This document shows, one piece after another, positions 30,596 to 40,389 of a stretch of DNA of 55,142 bases. The stretch is from Meira nashicola (taxonomy: Eukaryota > Basidiomycota > Exobasidiomycetes > Exobasidiales > Brachybasidiaceae). Positions within the stretch are counted from its first letter, which is position 1; every line of letters starts with the position of its first letter. The DNA is taken from assembly GCA_001600355.1 (NCBI GenBank), contig BCJU01000003.1, forward strand, positions 566,089 to 621,230, read 5' to 3'. Both the position numbers and the translations under genes were made by a program. The notes under the pieces are model-generated. The model was not told the origin of the DNA, searched no databases, and saw only the letters and a list, made by a program, of their open reading frames with translations.

Positions 30596-31574
30596 ATGAG
30601 CAGAAGACCAAGTAACGGAAACGGACGTGCTCAAACGCAAAGAATTGCGTCAGGAGCACGAGCCAATCCATATTCTGTAAGTGCGGTGAAAAGATTTTGG
30701 AATCGATCATTGTGGCTGACCTACCTTGTAATTTTTGGCAAAACAGCGACCAGATAATGCATCCAGACAAACATCACAACAATTTCCGCCTAATCAATTA
30801 TCCATTCGTGGCTCTTCCGGTCCAACATGGATCGTGATTAATAATTTATTAAGAGGAACATCAGAAGCAGATATTCAATCCACTTTTCAACAATTTGGAA
30901 GTATTGAAGCCGTTCGATCTCATCGTTCTTCCGGTTCAGATCAATCTTTAAGCTTTGAAGTCGCATTCACTCATTCGACTTCTGCTCAAGGTGCTATCGA
31001 TAAATTAAATGGAGCTTTAGCAGATGGTCGTGTTTTGAGCGTTCGTTTGAGGGATAGTGTTCCTAATAAACCTGCAAATGCTTCTGGTAGCAAAGCAAGT
31101 AATCCTATTCAACCACCTCGTGCACCAGCTCGCGATCTTGCTGCTGCTGCTGCAAAACAGAAGAACGGCAAAGAATTATTACCTGAAAAGGCAATGGTAA
31201 ACAAAGCAGGAACAAAGAATGCATCTAATCCTCTTGGTTCACGTTTGATGAGTGCAACAGAATTAAAGGCATTATCCAAAAAGCAAGCACAACAGAAAAA
31301 GAAAGCTGCTACTCCTGAAGGTGCTCTTTCTGCTCCTGGTTTTAATCAAGTTAGTCCTTCTTCGGCTGTTGCACTTTCAAAGAGGATTGGTAGTTTACCA
31401 TTAGCATTACGTTTGGCCGAAGCAAATGCAGGAAGTACTGCAAACGGAAAGAAAAAGGGAACCGAGATTACAACGGGTGCAAGTTTGACTGCATCGCAAA
31501 AGAAGAGAAAGAGAGTAAGAGCTAAGGCAGCAGCAGCATCAGCATCAAATTCCACTGGAATGCAATTGGATTAG
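30596..31574 (+). CDS. RRM RNA-binding protein
   Basis: Two exons, 30596-30676 and 30747-31574, flank a 70-bp intron (GTAAGT...AACAG) and join in phase to 302 residues. Residues ~45-125 form one RRM: TWIVINNLLRGTSEADIQSTF (first strand and helix), then SLSFEVAFTHSTSAQGAIDKL and the last strand GRVLSVRLRDS. The RNP1 position (LSFEVAF) lacks the usual Gly/aromatic consensus, so RNA binding may be atypical or the fold may serve protein contact. The rest is Lys/Ala-rich, ending in a basic KKRKRVRAKAAAA tail, suggesting a nuclear or nucleolar protein. An Aly/Yra1-like export adaptor is possible but not shown. Confidence 0.82.
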
Positions 31575-31779
31575 TATTTTAATCAGAACCTTGTATCTTG
31601 TATAAGAGATTTCTAGCAATTCATAACATATTATAACTTATTCTTAATTCATTTCGGAAAAGATTATCAGAAGTACGGCCCCTTTTTTCGTAATGAACGC
31701 GCTGCGCAGCCGTTTCCGGAGGTACAATGGACATTTCTATTTCTAGATCATAACACCATCTGTTGTTTTAAAATTCAAG

Positions 31780-32712
31780 ATGAATCAAGTTTCTACTAAA
31801 GATCAGTTTGAAGTTGGAAGGAGACAAACTTTGCCTTCGATTCCATTACCAAAAGAGACTCGTTCTCTATTTGAATTTTGCAATTGCACCAAATTCAAAG
31901 CAATGAATGATGAATCTTTGGCAAAACATATTCAAAAAGTTCGAGCTAAGATTGAATCGATTACACCTTGGCCATGTTTATATTGGTATTCATTTCTTCC
32001 ACATGCTGGAAGTATACGAAATGTAAGCTTACCTTCCACTTATAAGCGCATTCTCGCTCATCTTCATGCAAATCCTCAAGCAAAAATTTTGGATATGGCA
32101 TGCATGATAGGACATGATAGTCGAATTTTACTACAAGATGGCGTTAGACCAAATCAAATCATTTCTTCAGATTTATTTCCAAAACTTTTTGATTTAGGTA
32201 ATGAAATGTTTGCAGATTCTATGCAAGATGATCATCTTTACGGTTCCCAATGGAAAGTGATTGATATCTTTGATCAATCAATGGTCGATACTTTACGTAT
32301 TCCTGGAGGATTTTATGCAATTTATGCGGCTAAATTTATTCATTTATTCACAAAAACACAACAAGTACAAGTAGTTGCTACTTTGAAAAGTCTTTTGAGC
32401 AAAGAATCCGGAGCGACTTTATTCGGAACAGATTGTGGTCGTAAAGAAGGTCAAGAAGGTTTATTTGACCTTAAAAGTGGTATGAAGATGGGACCGATCA
32501 GTAGCGTTGATGCAACAGAAGCAAATGAAATGTTTCATCATAGCTGTTCATCTTTTCAAATATTGATGACTGAAGGCGAAACATCAGATTGGAACGTTGA
32601 AGTAGAATTCAAAGAGACTGATCCTCCAAAAGGTGACGGAGAGATTGTATGTGATCCTGAACATAGTCGATCTTTATGTGAACATCTTCGATGGAGTGTG
32701 ATTCGCAAATGA
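31780..32712 (+). CDS. Class I SAM-dependent methyltransferase
   Basis: 310 residues from ATG 31780, single exon. The fold is recognisable from motif I (ILDMACMIGHDSR, residues ~103-115, a variant of the usual D-x-G-C-G-x-G), the acidic end of strand 2 (ISSDLFPKLFDLG), and a motif-II-like strand GGFYAIYAAKFIHLF. The overall pattern, including PWPCLYWYSFLPHAG before motif I, recalls small fungal methyltransferases seen in secondary-metabolite clusters. No such cluster is present here. The glycine loop is altered (ACMIGH), which is worth noting but does not exclude activity. The substrate is unknown. It converges on the Hikeshi gene, with 70 bp between stops. Confidence 0.85.
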   Translation: MNQVSTKDQFEVGRRQTLPSIPLPKETRSLFEFCNCTKFKAMNDESLAKHIQKVRAKIESITPWPCLYWYSFLPHAGSIRNVSLPSTYKRILAHLHANPQAKILDMACMIGHDSRILLQDGVRPNQIISSDLFPKLFDLGNEMFADSMQDDHLYGSQWKVIDIFDQSMVDTLRIPGGFYAIYAAKFIHLFTKTQQVQVVATLKSLLSKESGATLFGTDCGRKEGQEGLFDLKSGMKMGPISSVDATEANEMFHHSCSSFQILMTEGETSDWNVEVEFKETDPPKGDGEIVCDPEHSRSLCEHLRWSVIRK

Positions 32713-32782
32713 AAGCGATTCATAGATTAGCTTCCAATTTATTGATCTTAAAATACAAATGTTGTGTTTACTTGCATCGCTT

Positions 32783-33566
32783 TTACTCTGCTTCAGCTCG
32801 TGCCAAGAATCCGATCCCTTGTGCTCTTAACTTTCTTTCAAATTGCTCTAGCCATCTTTTTAAAAGAGGAACAGTTTGTGGTGCACTATCTGGTGCGAAA
32901 GAAGAAAGATAGGAAAAGATGTTGGACGCTAAAGAAAAAAGGGCTTTAGGTTAGTGATTAATGAGTAAAACATCTTTCTCATTAATTTACTCACCAATTT
33001 TTGGTGCCATTGCAAGTGCTAATTGAGTTTGTGTAGCTTCATCAATTTGTCCAAATTTCACCAAAGCTCCCCCTACATTTGAAACGGAAGATTCAGTTTG
33101 CATTCCATCTACATCTGCCGTGTTTGAAGATCCTGCTCGATTCTTATTCGCCATTTGTGCTTCAACGTCTGCATTTGATTCAATACTAATCCCGATTGCG
33201 GCTGTATTTGGCATTGCTGCACCACTGCTTTGCTGTGTAAGCCCCTTTAATCGATAAATAGCCGAAGGTTTTTCATTTTTGAGGCTGTTTATGAATTTAT
33301 TATGATGAGCGTTTGAAAATACAACCACAACAAAAATAAACACACATTACTCACCATCCTAGCAGAATCCATTTATCTTCACCATTTGCTTTCCAATTCA
33401 AATGAACTGTAGCTGCGAAACCTGGAGGAAATGCTTGTTGACCAGTCATGAAAACTGTAACATGATTAATATTTGTAGCATCTTCCAATGCGAAAATTGC
33501 ATGCGTTTCATCAATTTGTTGAGGTGCAGGTAGGGGCAATCTACCTGCAATTACCACCGAAAACAT
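32783..33566 (-). CDS. OPI10: Hikeshi/Opi10 family protein (Hsp70 nuclear import)
   Basis: Three exons on the minus strand, 33566-33355, 33284-32995 and 32928-32783, join in frame to 215 residues. Both introns (70 and 66 bp) begin GTGAGT and end CAG or TAG. Exon 1 encodes the family opening (MFSVVIAGRLPLPAPQQID, then NINHVTVFMTGQQAFPPGF and KWILLG). Exon 2 continues with NEKPSAIYRLKGL, and exon 3 supplies the C-terminal helices (FSYLSSFAPD, VPLLKRWLEQFERKL). Hikeshi carries ATP-bound Hsp70 into the nucleus in heat stress; yeast Opi10 is its relative, with an inositol phenotype. All family blocks are present in order, so the gene looks intact. Confidence 0.93.
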
Positions 33567-34235
33567 TCCAAGCCCCCTCTTTTCTTTTCGATTATTATCG
33601 CCTCAATTTTCGTTTTTTGATTACTTTTGCGTATATCTATGTATCTGGGAAGCCGCGATAATGAAGGCAGTGAGGATGGCAATGAAAATGACGTTTGTTC
33701 TTGTCAAGATATTGTAGTTTATATACTTTATGCACCCAAGTTAATTTTTCCGCTTTTTTCTCCACTTTTACACGCGCGAAGATTCTCGAATGCATGCATG
33801 CATGCACCTCTTCCTTTTCCGATAAAGCTAGCAAAAAAAAGTGTTTGTTCAAAGGATGTTGCGATCACACATATCAGCATTTATTCTTGTCATCTTAATT
33901 CGCTTTCTTCCATAAAAGGCCCCGAAATGTGATACAAAGATGGCTATGCTAACAATTAAAAAATCTTGTTCGTGGCTATACGATTCGGGGCAATGGAGGT
34001 TTAATTCTTTGCCCAGACTGTGGCAGTGAAATGGTATCATTGAAGTCCTCTTTTTTGCATTTGACCAAAATGCATATAAACGGCTTCAGGTAAGCACATT
34101 TTGTGCGTACTTTTTTCCCACCTTTAATTTGGTGATCTTAAATCTTTTTTCTTCTTTATCTCATTAATACATTGCCAAAGAGCTGCACTCTATTTATTCT
34201 TTATTCATCCAACATTCTCTGCCTTTGCCATCACC
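33567..34235. promoter_or_regulatory. Promoter region, Hikeshi and polyprotein genes
   Basis: 669 bp between the divergent Hikeshi and polyprotein starts. A TGCATGCATGCATGCA palindromic repeat lies at about 33790-33806. Short frames on both strands overlap one another and look like chance. The dyad found before the smaller peptide genes is not present here. Confidence 0.4.
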
Positions 34236-37223
34236 ATGAGATGTGCAACGGTGGCGATTATACTTGTTGCTATTTTGCAGCAAGTACCTTATAATCATGC
34301 AAACGTCTTGAATTCTAATGATGATGAACTTGAACAAACATGGCAAAAACGCTTACAAGGAAATTCAGCAGGAGCAGCATCTTCAGCTGCTGAGAAAGTT
34401 GCTGAAGCAGGTGTAAAAGTTGCGAAAAGCCCTATGCAAATTTCAAAACCTGTCGCTGCTGCAATTACTGCTACTGCTGCTACACTCGGTGTTGGTGGTG
34501 GAATTCTAGCTCACAAATATCATCAAGACAGAAAGCAAGCTCAAAAGCTCGGTTTATACAATGCACCTCCGATGAAACGTAACGATGATGTACAATTTGT
34601 AAAACGTGGTAAATCGATTCCTCTCAATAAAGTGATTGCTATCGCTGGCGGATCGGCTGCAGGTGGTGCAGTAGTTGGAGCTTTGGGTCATTCTCTCTAT
34701 GTAAAAGATAAAGAGAGAAGGAAAGAAATCGCAGCTGCTCAATCTGAATCGCCTATGATGAAAAAGCGAACGATTACGAAAGGAGCTGCTTCTTTGATTG
34801 GAATTGGTGGTGCTGCTGTTGGCGCTACAGGAGGTATTTACGGTTACAAAGCACATTTGGCAAATAAAGCAGCTGCTTCTGCAGAGAATCCTGGACCTGT
34901 AAAGCGATCAGAATCAGTCGTGCCTTTTGAAAAGCGTGCTGGGCCAATTTCAGGAAGGCAAGCTGCTGCAATTGCAGGTGCAAGTATGGCAGTTGGAACT
35001 GTTACTGGTATTGGTATTCATACAATGGCTCAAGATCATAGTACTGTTAGACAAGTTCGAAATGGCGAATTACCGATGAAACGATCAGAGAAAGAAGAAC
35101 GAGAAAATGTCTTACTCAAACGTAATAATTTTCACTCGTTCTTGAGTCCTAAAGCTGCTGGTGTCATCGGAGTAGCATCATTTGCTTCAGGTGCAGCTAT
35201 TGGCGGCTTAGGTCATAAAGCTTATAGCGGTCCACATCAAAGTATGCCAATGGGTATCTCACAAGGACCTCCTCCGATTGAACGTGATTTGGAGGATTCC
35301 GAACAACTCGTACGTAGAGAGATAGCACCAGGTCTCAAGGCACTCGGGACAAATTTTAAGAAATTCGTTTCAACCAAACATGGGGCTGCAATCGCAGGAG
35401 GTGTAGCATCGGCTGGTATTGCAGGAGCAAGTCTTGTAGGTGGACATGCATGGGGTCAACATAGTGAACGCAAACGTATTCAAAGATTCCAAGCCGAACA
35501 ACAAGGTGGTGGCGGTGAAGGCGCAATGATGATGGTCAAACGTGCTGGATTAACTGAAGCATTTGGACATGCGAGTTCATCTATGAAAGGAGGTGTTCAA
35601 GCCTTGCAAGGTAAAGTAGGCAAGAACGGTGTAATTGCGATTGGAGCTGGTGCTGGAGCAGCAGCTCTTGCAGGTATCTCTTATGCAGCTGGACATCATC
35701 AAGGTAAAATTAGCAACATTGATGATCATAAGAATTCAATGCGTCCTTCTGCAGGCGGTGGATCTTCTATGATGTACAAGAGAAGCTTTATTAAAACACA
35801 TCCTAAGACTGTACTTGCTGCTGGAGCAGTTACTGGAACAGTTGCAACGCTTTTTGCAAAATTAGGTTCAAGTAACGCAAAATTACGCGAACAACGTAAG
35901 CTCAATGGAATGGATCGTCGTCCATCATCATCATCAATGAACTCAGCACCTATGGGTTTATCAGGAGGAGGTGGAGCCGAAGGGCAAATGATGAAGCGTG
36001 GAATGGAAGACCAAGGTACGCATGTTCCATCAATGTCTGACGTTGAACGTGAAGTGAAGAAAAATAAGCCAAGACGATCGCAAGCAAAGCAACCATATGG
36101 AGGTGTAGAAAGCCACATCACACCTCCCACCAGTCCATCTCCAAGTAATTCAGGCAATTCTGTAAGTCATCATTCTGAAGCATCTTCAAGTCATTTAAGC
36201 GGCGGCAAAGTTCTCGAACATCAACACTCTACAGCTTCCTCCAAAGGTCTTTCAGACGTCGCACATCATGCCGAACACGCAAGTAGCGGATCAGCAGCTG
36301 TCAAAGCAGGCGAAAATGCTGCTGGACATTCTTTGAAAAATTTTCATGTGACAGGTAAGCAAGCTGCTGTAGTCGGTGGTGCTTTGGCTGCTGTAGGTGG
36401 TGCAACATTATTGGTTCATCATATCACAAAACCGAAAAACCAAAAGAGAAATGAAATTTTCGATGATACTGCTATGCAAAAGAGAAATGATTTTTCTGAC
36501 AAGAGTAGCTTGCAAAAACGTGATCCAGCAGGCCATTTAAATAATGCTTTGGTAGCAGTTGGAACAGTTGCCCTTGGAGCTGGAGGTTATTTGGCCGGTT
36601 ATTCGACAGGAAAGTCAGCAGGAGTTTCTAATATCGCAAAATATGAATCAAAGATGCGCAGTTCATCTGGAATGGGCGGTGGCATGTACAAGCGTGCAAT
36701 TTCTGAAGCAGAAGCAGAAATGACAAAGAGGGACATAACGGCAAAAGCTGCTCAAAGAGCTGTGATGGGAGTTGGTGCTGCAGGTCTCTTAGCTGGTGGC
36801 TTCCTTCTTGGTAGAAAGCATGGCCAAGAACGAGGTGAAGCAGATTATTCGCTTCAAAAAATTCAACGTGGTAGTGGCGGTGGATATTATAAGCGTTCTT
36901 TTGATGATGCTGAAGAAGTGCAAATGATGAAACGTAAACCGCCCATGAGTTTGAACAAGAAAACTCTTCTTGCTGCTGGTGTTGCCACTTTGGGTGCAGT
37001 TGTCACTATACCTGCTTATAAAATGGGAAAAAAGGATGGCAAATATTCTGCTCGAAAGGCAAGAAATGCATCTATGCAAGAGATGTCCATGTCATCACCA
37101 TCAATGGATAACAGTTCCGGTCATATGCAAAAGAGAGCATACAAATTGGGAGAACCACAACATTTTGGTAAAGGAAACAAGATTCCTTTACGTTCCGAAG
37201 TTGATGATAAGATGTTGTATTGA
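34236..37223 (+). CDS. Secreted Kex2-processed polyprotein with twelve glycine-zipper cassettes
   Basis: 995 residues, single exon. A signal peptide covers residues 1-~22, with its only cysteine (C3) and QQ at 15-16. About 20 KR dibasic sites follow, most preceded by Met, Gln or Val (at 38-39, 114-115, 123-124, 177-178, 223-224, 233-234, 282-283, 295-296, 435-436, 515-516, 587-588, 737-738, 749-750, 761-762, 819-820, 831-832, 886-887, 899-900, 966-967). Between them lie twelve Gly/Ala-rich hydrophobic segments of 20-25 residues with GxxxG/AxxxG spacing (about 72-93, 132-154, 183-205, 241-264, 306-329, 382-404, 463-486, 523-542, 707-728, 770-790, 838-859, 908-929), each with a basic or His-rich tail. 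Short acidic peptides of about 9-13 residues sit between several cassettes. Expected fate: entry to the secretory pathway and cleavage by Kex2 into many different peptides. Function unknown; fungal parallels are Ustilago Rep1 and Candida Ece1, without clear similarity. Confidence 0.93.
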   Translation: MRCATVAIILVAILQQVPYNHANVLNSNDDELEQTWQKRLQGNSAGAASSAAEKVAEAGVKVAKSPMQISKPVAAAITATAATLGVGGGILAHKYHQDRKQAQKLGLYNAPPMKRNDDVQFVKRGKSIPLNKVIAIAGGSAAGGAVVGALGHSLYVKDKERRKEIAAAQSESPMMKKRTITKGAASLIGIGGAAVGATGGIYGYKAHLANKAAASAENPGPVKRSESVVPFEKRAGPISGRQAAAIAGASMAVGTVTGIGIHTMAQDHSTVRQVRNGELPMKRSEKEERENVLLKRNNFHSFLSPKAAGVIGVASFASGAAIGGLGHKAYSGPHQSMPMGISQGPPPIERDLEDSEQLVRREIAPGLKALGTNFKKFVSTKHGAAIAGGVASAGIAGASLVGGHAWGQHSERKRIQRFQAEQQGGGGEGAMMMVKRAGLTEAFGHASSSMKGGVQALQGKVGKNGVIAIGAGAGAAALAGISYAAGHHQGKISNIDDHKNSMRPSAGGGSSMMYKRSFIKTHPKTVLAAGAVTGTVATLFAKLGSSNAKLREQRKLNGMDRRPSSSSMNSAPMGLSGGGGAEGQMMKRGMEDQGTHVPSMSDVEREVKKNKPRRSQAKQPYGGVESHITPPTSPSPSNSGNSVSHHSEASSSHLSGGKVLEHQHSTASSKGLSDVAHHAEHASSGSAAVKAGENAAGHSLKNFHVTGKQAAVVGGALAAVGGATLLVHHITKPKNQKRNEIFDDTAMQKRNDFSDKSSLQKRDPAGHLNNALVAVGTVALGAGGYLAGYSTGKSAGVSNIAKYESKMRSSSGMGGGMYKRAISEAEAEMTKRDITAKAAQRAVMGVGAAGLLAGGFLLGRKHGQERGEADYSLQKIQRGSGGGYYKRSFDDAEEVQMMKRKPPMSLNKKTLLAAGVATLGAVVTIPAYKMGKKDGKYSARKARNASMQEMSMSSPSMDNSSGHMQKRAYKLGEPQHFGKGNKIPLRSEVDDKMLY

Positions 37224-37694
37224 AAGCTATGTTTGGTATCGTAACCCCTATTGTTTTTATTGTCTATTTTTCAACACATTTTCACCTCTGTTCGTTTTTT
37301 CACATTCTTCTTCTCATGATTTGTAAACTTTAGATTATGATTTCTTTGTTCAATATATTTCATCTTTCCAATTATGTTACTTTTTTTGGCTGAATTATCG
37401 CTCACCAACTATGTATGTATTGTACTGCATTCGGTTACAATGTAAATTATTGCGGAGCGGTGCTAAAAGACGCCATAGTCCTCTACGGAAATGATTAAGA
37501 TGCCAAAAAGGCCCGAGGACAATTTTTCAAGCCTTATAGCCACATTTATTGGCTTCAAGACCCGATGGCAATGGGGGCTAAGGGTATGTATGACTTTTGT
37601 ATTTTATGGGCTGCTAGATGAAAAATATAAAAAGGGCCATTTATTTTACAAAGTGTGTACTCTTTTACCAACTACATCATCAATCTTTTTAACG
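37224..37694 (+). promoter_or_regulatory. Spacer upstream of second peptide-precursor gene
   Basis: 471 bp holding the 3' end of the polyprotein gene and the next promoter. The following frame is open from 37491, but that stretch contains no signal peptide and reads as leader. A GACGCC word at about 37469-37474 resembles half of the dyad seen before later genes. Confidence 0.35.
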
Positions 37695-38495
37695 ATGAAG
37701 TGTACACAGCTGGCTGTGATTATTTTTGTTGTAATTCAACAATCTTTGTGCATCATTGAAGAAGACTATCAAAAGCCTTTATTATTTAAAGATGCATCTC
37801 TAAAAATGATGGAAAAAGAGGAAAATATTCTTCATGAATTAGAATCAAATCAAATTCAACGTTCTTTTTCAACTTTATACAATGATAATAAAGGTCATTG
37901 TCCAAATCATAAAAAGATGAAAAAAGTTATGGAAATTAATCTTTACTTAAATGATAACAAAGAACAAGAAAATATTTTGGAAAAGCGACAAAATAAACCT
38001 AAATTGACAAGAAGTGCTAGCGCACCTGCTTCTATTACACATGAAGCAAGTTCTGCTGTTACAAAAGCTAAACCTACTAAGATTGGATTTAGACTTGGAA
38101 AAGGTGGAAAAATTGCAGCAGGAGCTGTTTTAGCTACCGCAGCAACGGGAGCAATTATTAGTGGTGGAGTTGCAATTCATCATAGAATGAAGAAACAACA
38201 ACAACAACAAGATCAAGAAAGTCAAATGGTAAAACGTCAAAATGTAGTTTTTTATCCTAAACATAAAAAGATGGCAAGAATTATCGAAATGAATGATAAC
38301 ATGATTGATGATATTAAAGTTCAAATTGATGAGAACGAAGAAGTACAATTACAAAAGAGAGGAAAAGGAAAGATGGCTCTTTTGTTCGGAGGTGGTGCAG
38401 TTGTTGGTGCTTTGGGTATGAAGCATTTCAGTAATAAATCTGGTGGAGGTGCACCTCCTGCTGATCCAAATGCAGGTGGTGCTCCTGCTAAATAG
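37695..38495 (+). CDS. Secreted Kex2-processed glycine-zipper protein, 266 residues
   Basis: I start at ATG 37695 because it opens a clear signal peptide (MKCTQLAVIIFVVIQQ, cleavage near residue 19). The frame's earlier ATGs would bury it. KR sites are at about 97-98, 180-181 and 221-222. There are two zipper segments. One at ~138-160 (Gly/Ala/Ile-rich, followed by HHRMKK and a Gln run) precedes the second site. The other, at ~225-242, forms the C-terminal peptide with GGGAVVGALG and a DPNAGGAPAK tail. Kex2 cleavage would free a C-terminal peptide of about 44 residues. It shares the signal-peptide pattern and the tail with the next three genes. One cysteine in the mature region (residue 69) makes it slightly unlike the others. 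Function unknown. Confidence 0.88.
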   Translation: MKCTQLAVIIFVVIQQSLCIIEEDYQKPLLFKDASLKMMEKEENILHELESNQIQRSFSTLYNDNKGHCPNHKKMKKVMEINLYLNDNKEQENILEKRQNKPKLTRSASAPASITHEASSAVTKAKPTKIGFRLGKGGKIAAGAVLATAATGAIISGGVAIHHRMKKQQQQQDQESQMVKRQNVVFYPKHKKMARIIEMNDNMIDDIKVQIDENEEVQLQKRGKGKMALLFGGGAVVGALGMKHFSNKSGGGAPPADPNAGGAPAK

Positions 38496-38938
38496 GCAAT
38501 ATAAAGACCTAAGGTGGTTTTACACACACACACACACACATATGTATATATTCTTTGTTTTTATCATTGTACATATTGTTGTTATTATTATTCAGGTCAA
38601 TTTCATGTTCATTATTTTGTATAAACTCTTAGAACTAAGATCATCACTTGCCAAGAAGATGTGTGAAAGCTGGCACTATTCATAACAGCCAAGATCCTAT
38701 TGGGGCTAAATAGAAAAAACAGCCACACATTGTTCGGGGGCTAAAAAGAAGAAGATGGAGGCAAACTGATTTCATTCAGCCAGATCACTTTATGCCCCAC
38801 GTTCTGCCTTATATATTACGCCAAAGCTTATGGTGAGAGAAATAGAAGTTATTTAAAGATTGACTTTGAGATTGAAATGTTTTCTTTCCTTCATTTAACG
38901 ATAAACAATCACTTTGATAGTAGACTGTTTAACTAAAA
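38496..38938 (+). promoter_or_regulatory. Spacer and promoter of the third peptide-precursor gene
   Basis: 443 bp. A CA microsatellite (38521-38541) lies in the 3' end of the previous gene. Two related GGGGCTAAA words occur near 38703 and 38737, a TATATATTACGCC stretch near 38811, and the dyad motif sits at 38907-38927, just before the start codon. Confidence 0.45.
38907..38927 (+). promoter_or_regulatory. Dyad motif ACTTTGATAGT before a peptide gene
   Basis: AATCACTTTGATAGTAGACTG lies 12 bp before ATG 38939. The arms TCACT and AGT(A)GA flank a TTGAT loop. The same core recurs before the next two genes. Confidence 0.6.
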
Positions 38939-39376
38939 ATGAAACGTGCTCAGGTAGCCGCTTATTTTATTTTTGCACTTCAACAAAGTCATGCTGCACA
39001 TATTTATTGGAAGCCAAATCAATCTGAATTAAACGCTAAAGATGATACGGAAATGATTAAAACATTTCCTATTATTAATTTAAACGATTATAAAAATGAA
39101 CAAGAACAAGAAGAAATTCAATTATTATTTAAACGAGGTAGAGGAGCAGGAAGAGCGAAAAGAAGAGCAGAAAGAAAAGCTCAAAGAGCTGCAGAAAATG
39201 GACAACCTCACGTACAACACCAAGAAGCACCTAATCATCCGCCAGCAAAAGGTGGTATTAGCAAAACGAAAGCTGGTCTTATGATTGCAGGAGGTGCGGT
39301 TGCTGGAGTTGTAGCTACAAAAGCACTTAGCGGTGGTGGTGGCGGTGGTGACCCAAATGCAGCACCACCAGCTTAG
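38939..39376 (+). CDS. Secreted Kex2-processed glycine-zipper protein, 145 residues
   Basis: ATG 38939, single exon. Signal peptide MKRAQVAAYFIFALQQ and onward to about residue 20, with the shared QQ at 15-16. An acidic pro-region follows (~30-62), then KR at 65-66. The released C-terminal part (~79 residues) starts with a highly basic Arg/Ala region (GRAKRRAERKAQR), then SKTKAG and a zipper segment (~111-130). It ends in six glycines and DPNAAPPA. No cysteine. The acidic pro-region followed by a cationic, hydrophobic peptide is the layout of many membrane-active peptide precursors; whether that applies here is inference. Its C-terminal 45 residues are nearly the same as those of the next two genes. 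Confidence 0.88.
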   Translation: MKRAQVAAYFIFALQQSHAAHIYWKPNQSELNAKDDTEMIKTFPIINLNDYKNEQEQEEIQLLFKRGRGAGRAKRRAERKAQRAAENGQPHVQHQEAPNHPPAKGGISKTKAGLMIAGGAVAGVVATKALSGGGGGGDPNAAPPA

Positions 39377-39582
39377 TGTCTTGTTTTGTACTCCCATATA
39401 AATTCCTAAATACATAGAATAGAAATATAACAATTTATCATATTATGCTATTGTTCTGAGTATTATTGGCTAAATGATGACATTTCTTTTGATCACTTTT
39501 TTACGCCCCAGAGATATGATGCGGCTTAGATTTCAGCCTTTAAATGATCACAAAAGATTTCAAAAAAGAAGTCATGACGAAA

Positions 39583-39598
39583 GGCGTCAATTCACGCC
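39583..39598 (+). promoter_or_regulatory. GGCGT-N6-ACGCC dyad
   Basis: Perfect 5-bp inverted arms around CAATTC, about 135 bp before the ATG and just upstream of the TATA-like stretch. It is matched in position by 40631-40648. Likely a protein-binding site; the binder is unknown. Confidence 0.5.
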
Positions 39599-39670
39599 AC
39601 TTGAAAGATGATATGTTTATAAAGTCATACATTTTGTTCAGATATCCTATTTATTCTCTATCAAGTCAAA

Positions 39671-39722
39671 GTTACTTTGATAGTAAACTTTAACGAATCC
39701 AATAGTCACTTTGATAGTGAAC
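39671..39722 (+). promoter_or_regulatory. Paired ACTTTGATAGT dyads
   Basis: Two copies: GTTACTTTGATAGTAAACTT (39671-39690) and AGTCACTTTGATAGTGAAC (39704-39722), the second 10 bp before ATG 39733. The arms covary (TTACT/AGTAA and TCACT/AGTGA) around a constant TTGAT, so pairing or two-fold symmetry seems to be maintained. Confidence 0.65.
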
Positions 39723-39732
39723 TATACAAAAG

Positions 39733-40389
39733 ATGAAGTATACTCAATTAACTGTTTTTATCTCTTTAGCACTTCAACAAGTTAATTTTATTCAAGCATA
39801 TGTTATAGATTATTCAAATTCAAATTCTTTAGACCCAAGATCGTTAGAAGAAGAAGAAGATCAAGCACCTGTTTTACAAAAACGTTTAGATTCAGTAACA
39901 GGTGCAATTGTACCATATAAAGGTGCAGGTGCAATTGTACCACATCAAAGTGCAGGTGGTGGGCATACAAGTGGACCAGCACCACGTAAAGGTATGGGAA
40001 GAAATGCAAAAATTGTTGCAGGTGTTGGTGGAGCAATAGCAGTTGCAGGCGCAGTTGGAGGAGCAATAGGATTAACAAAGCATATAAAAAATAAAAAGAA
40101 TAATGATAAAAATGCTCAAAATGGACAAGTTCAATTAGTTAAACGTGGTGGTAGAAGAGGAGCAGGTAGAACAAGAGCTGCTCGTGAAAGAAGGGCTGAA
40201 GCAAAAGCACGTGGAGCAGGTGGTGGTGGTGGTGGTGCACAAGGAGGAATGAGTAAAACAAAAGCTGGTCTTATTGTAGCAGGAGGTGTGGCTGCAGGTG
40301 CTGTAGCAATGAAAGCACTCGGTGGTGGAGGTGGTGGTGGTGGCGGAGGCGGCGGTGGTGGCGATCCAAATGCCGCACCAGCAGCATAA
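39733..40389 (+). CDS. Secreted Kex2-processed glycine-zipper protein, 218 residues
   Basis: ATG 39733, single exon. Signal peptide MKYTQLTVFISLALQQ and onward to about residue 22. An acidic EEEED stretch leads to KR at 50-51, and a second KR is at 137-138. The middle peptide contains a GAIVP duplication (~57-70) and a zipper segment (~92-114) with a basic KHIKNKKNN tail. The C-terminal peptide has an Arg-rich region (RRGAGRTRAARERR), SKTKAG, a second zipper (~176-196), a run of 14 glycines (197-210) and DPNAAPAA. Both mature parts are cysteine-free and cationic. The Gly run is coded by mixed GGT/GGA/GGC codons. This is the closest relative of the CTG-start copy downstream. Confidence 0.88.
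   Translation: MKYTQLTVFISLALQQVNFIQAYVIDYSNSNSLDPRSLEEEEDQAPVLQKRLDSVTGAIVPYKGAGAIVPHQSAGGGHTSGPAPRKGMGRNAKIVAGVGGAIAVAGAVGGAIGLTKHIKNKKNNDKNAQNGQVQLVKRGGRRGAGRTRAARERRAEAKARGAGGGGGGAQGGMSKTKAGLIVAGGVAAGAVAMKALGGGGGGGGGGGGGGDPNAAPAA

Larger units (their letters stand above)
39377..39732 (+). promoter_or_regulatory. Promoter of the fourth peptide-precursor gene
   Basis: 356 bp. From 39540 onward it resembles the promoter at 40550-40788: a GGCGT...ACGCC dyad (39583-39598), a GATGATATGTTTATAAAG TATA-like stretch (about 39606-39623), and two ACTTTGATAGT dyads just before the start. Confidence 0.5.

Noticed and set aside
35726..36157. 143-codon antisense frame within the polyprotein gene
   Set aside because: Produced by the reverse complement of Gly/Ala/Ser-rich codons; no independent support.
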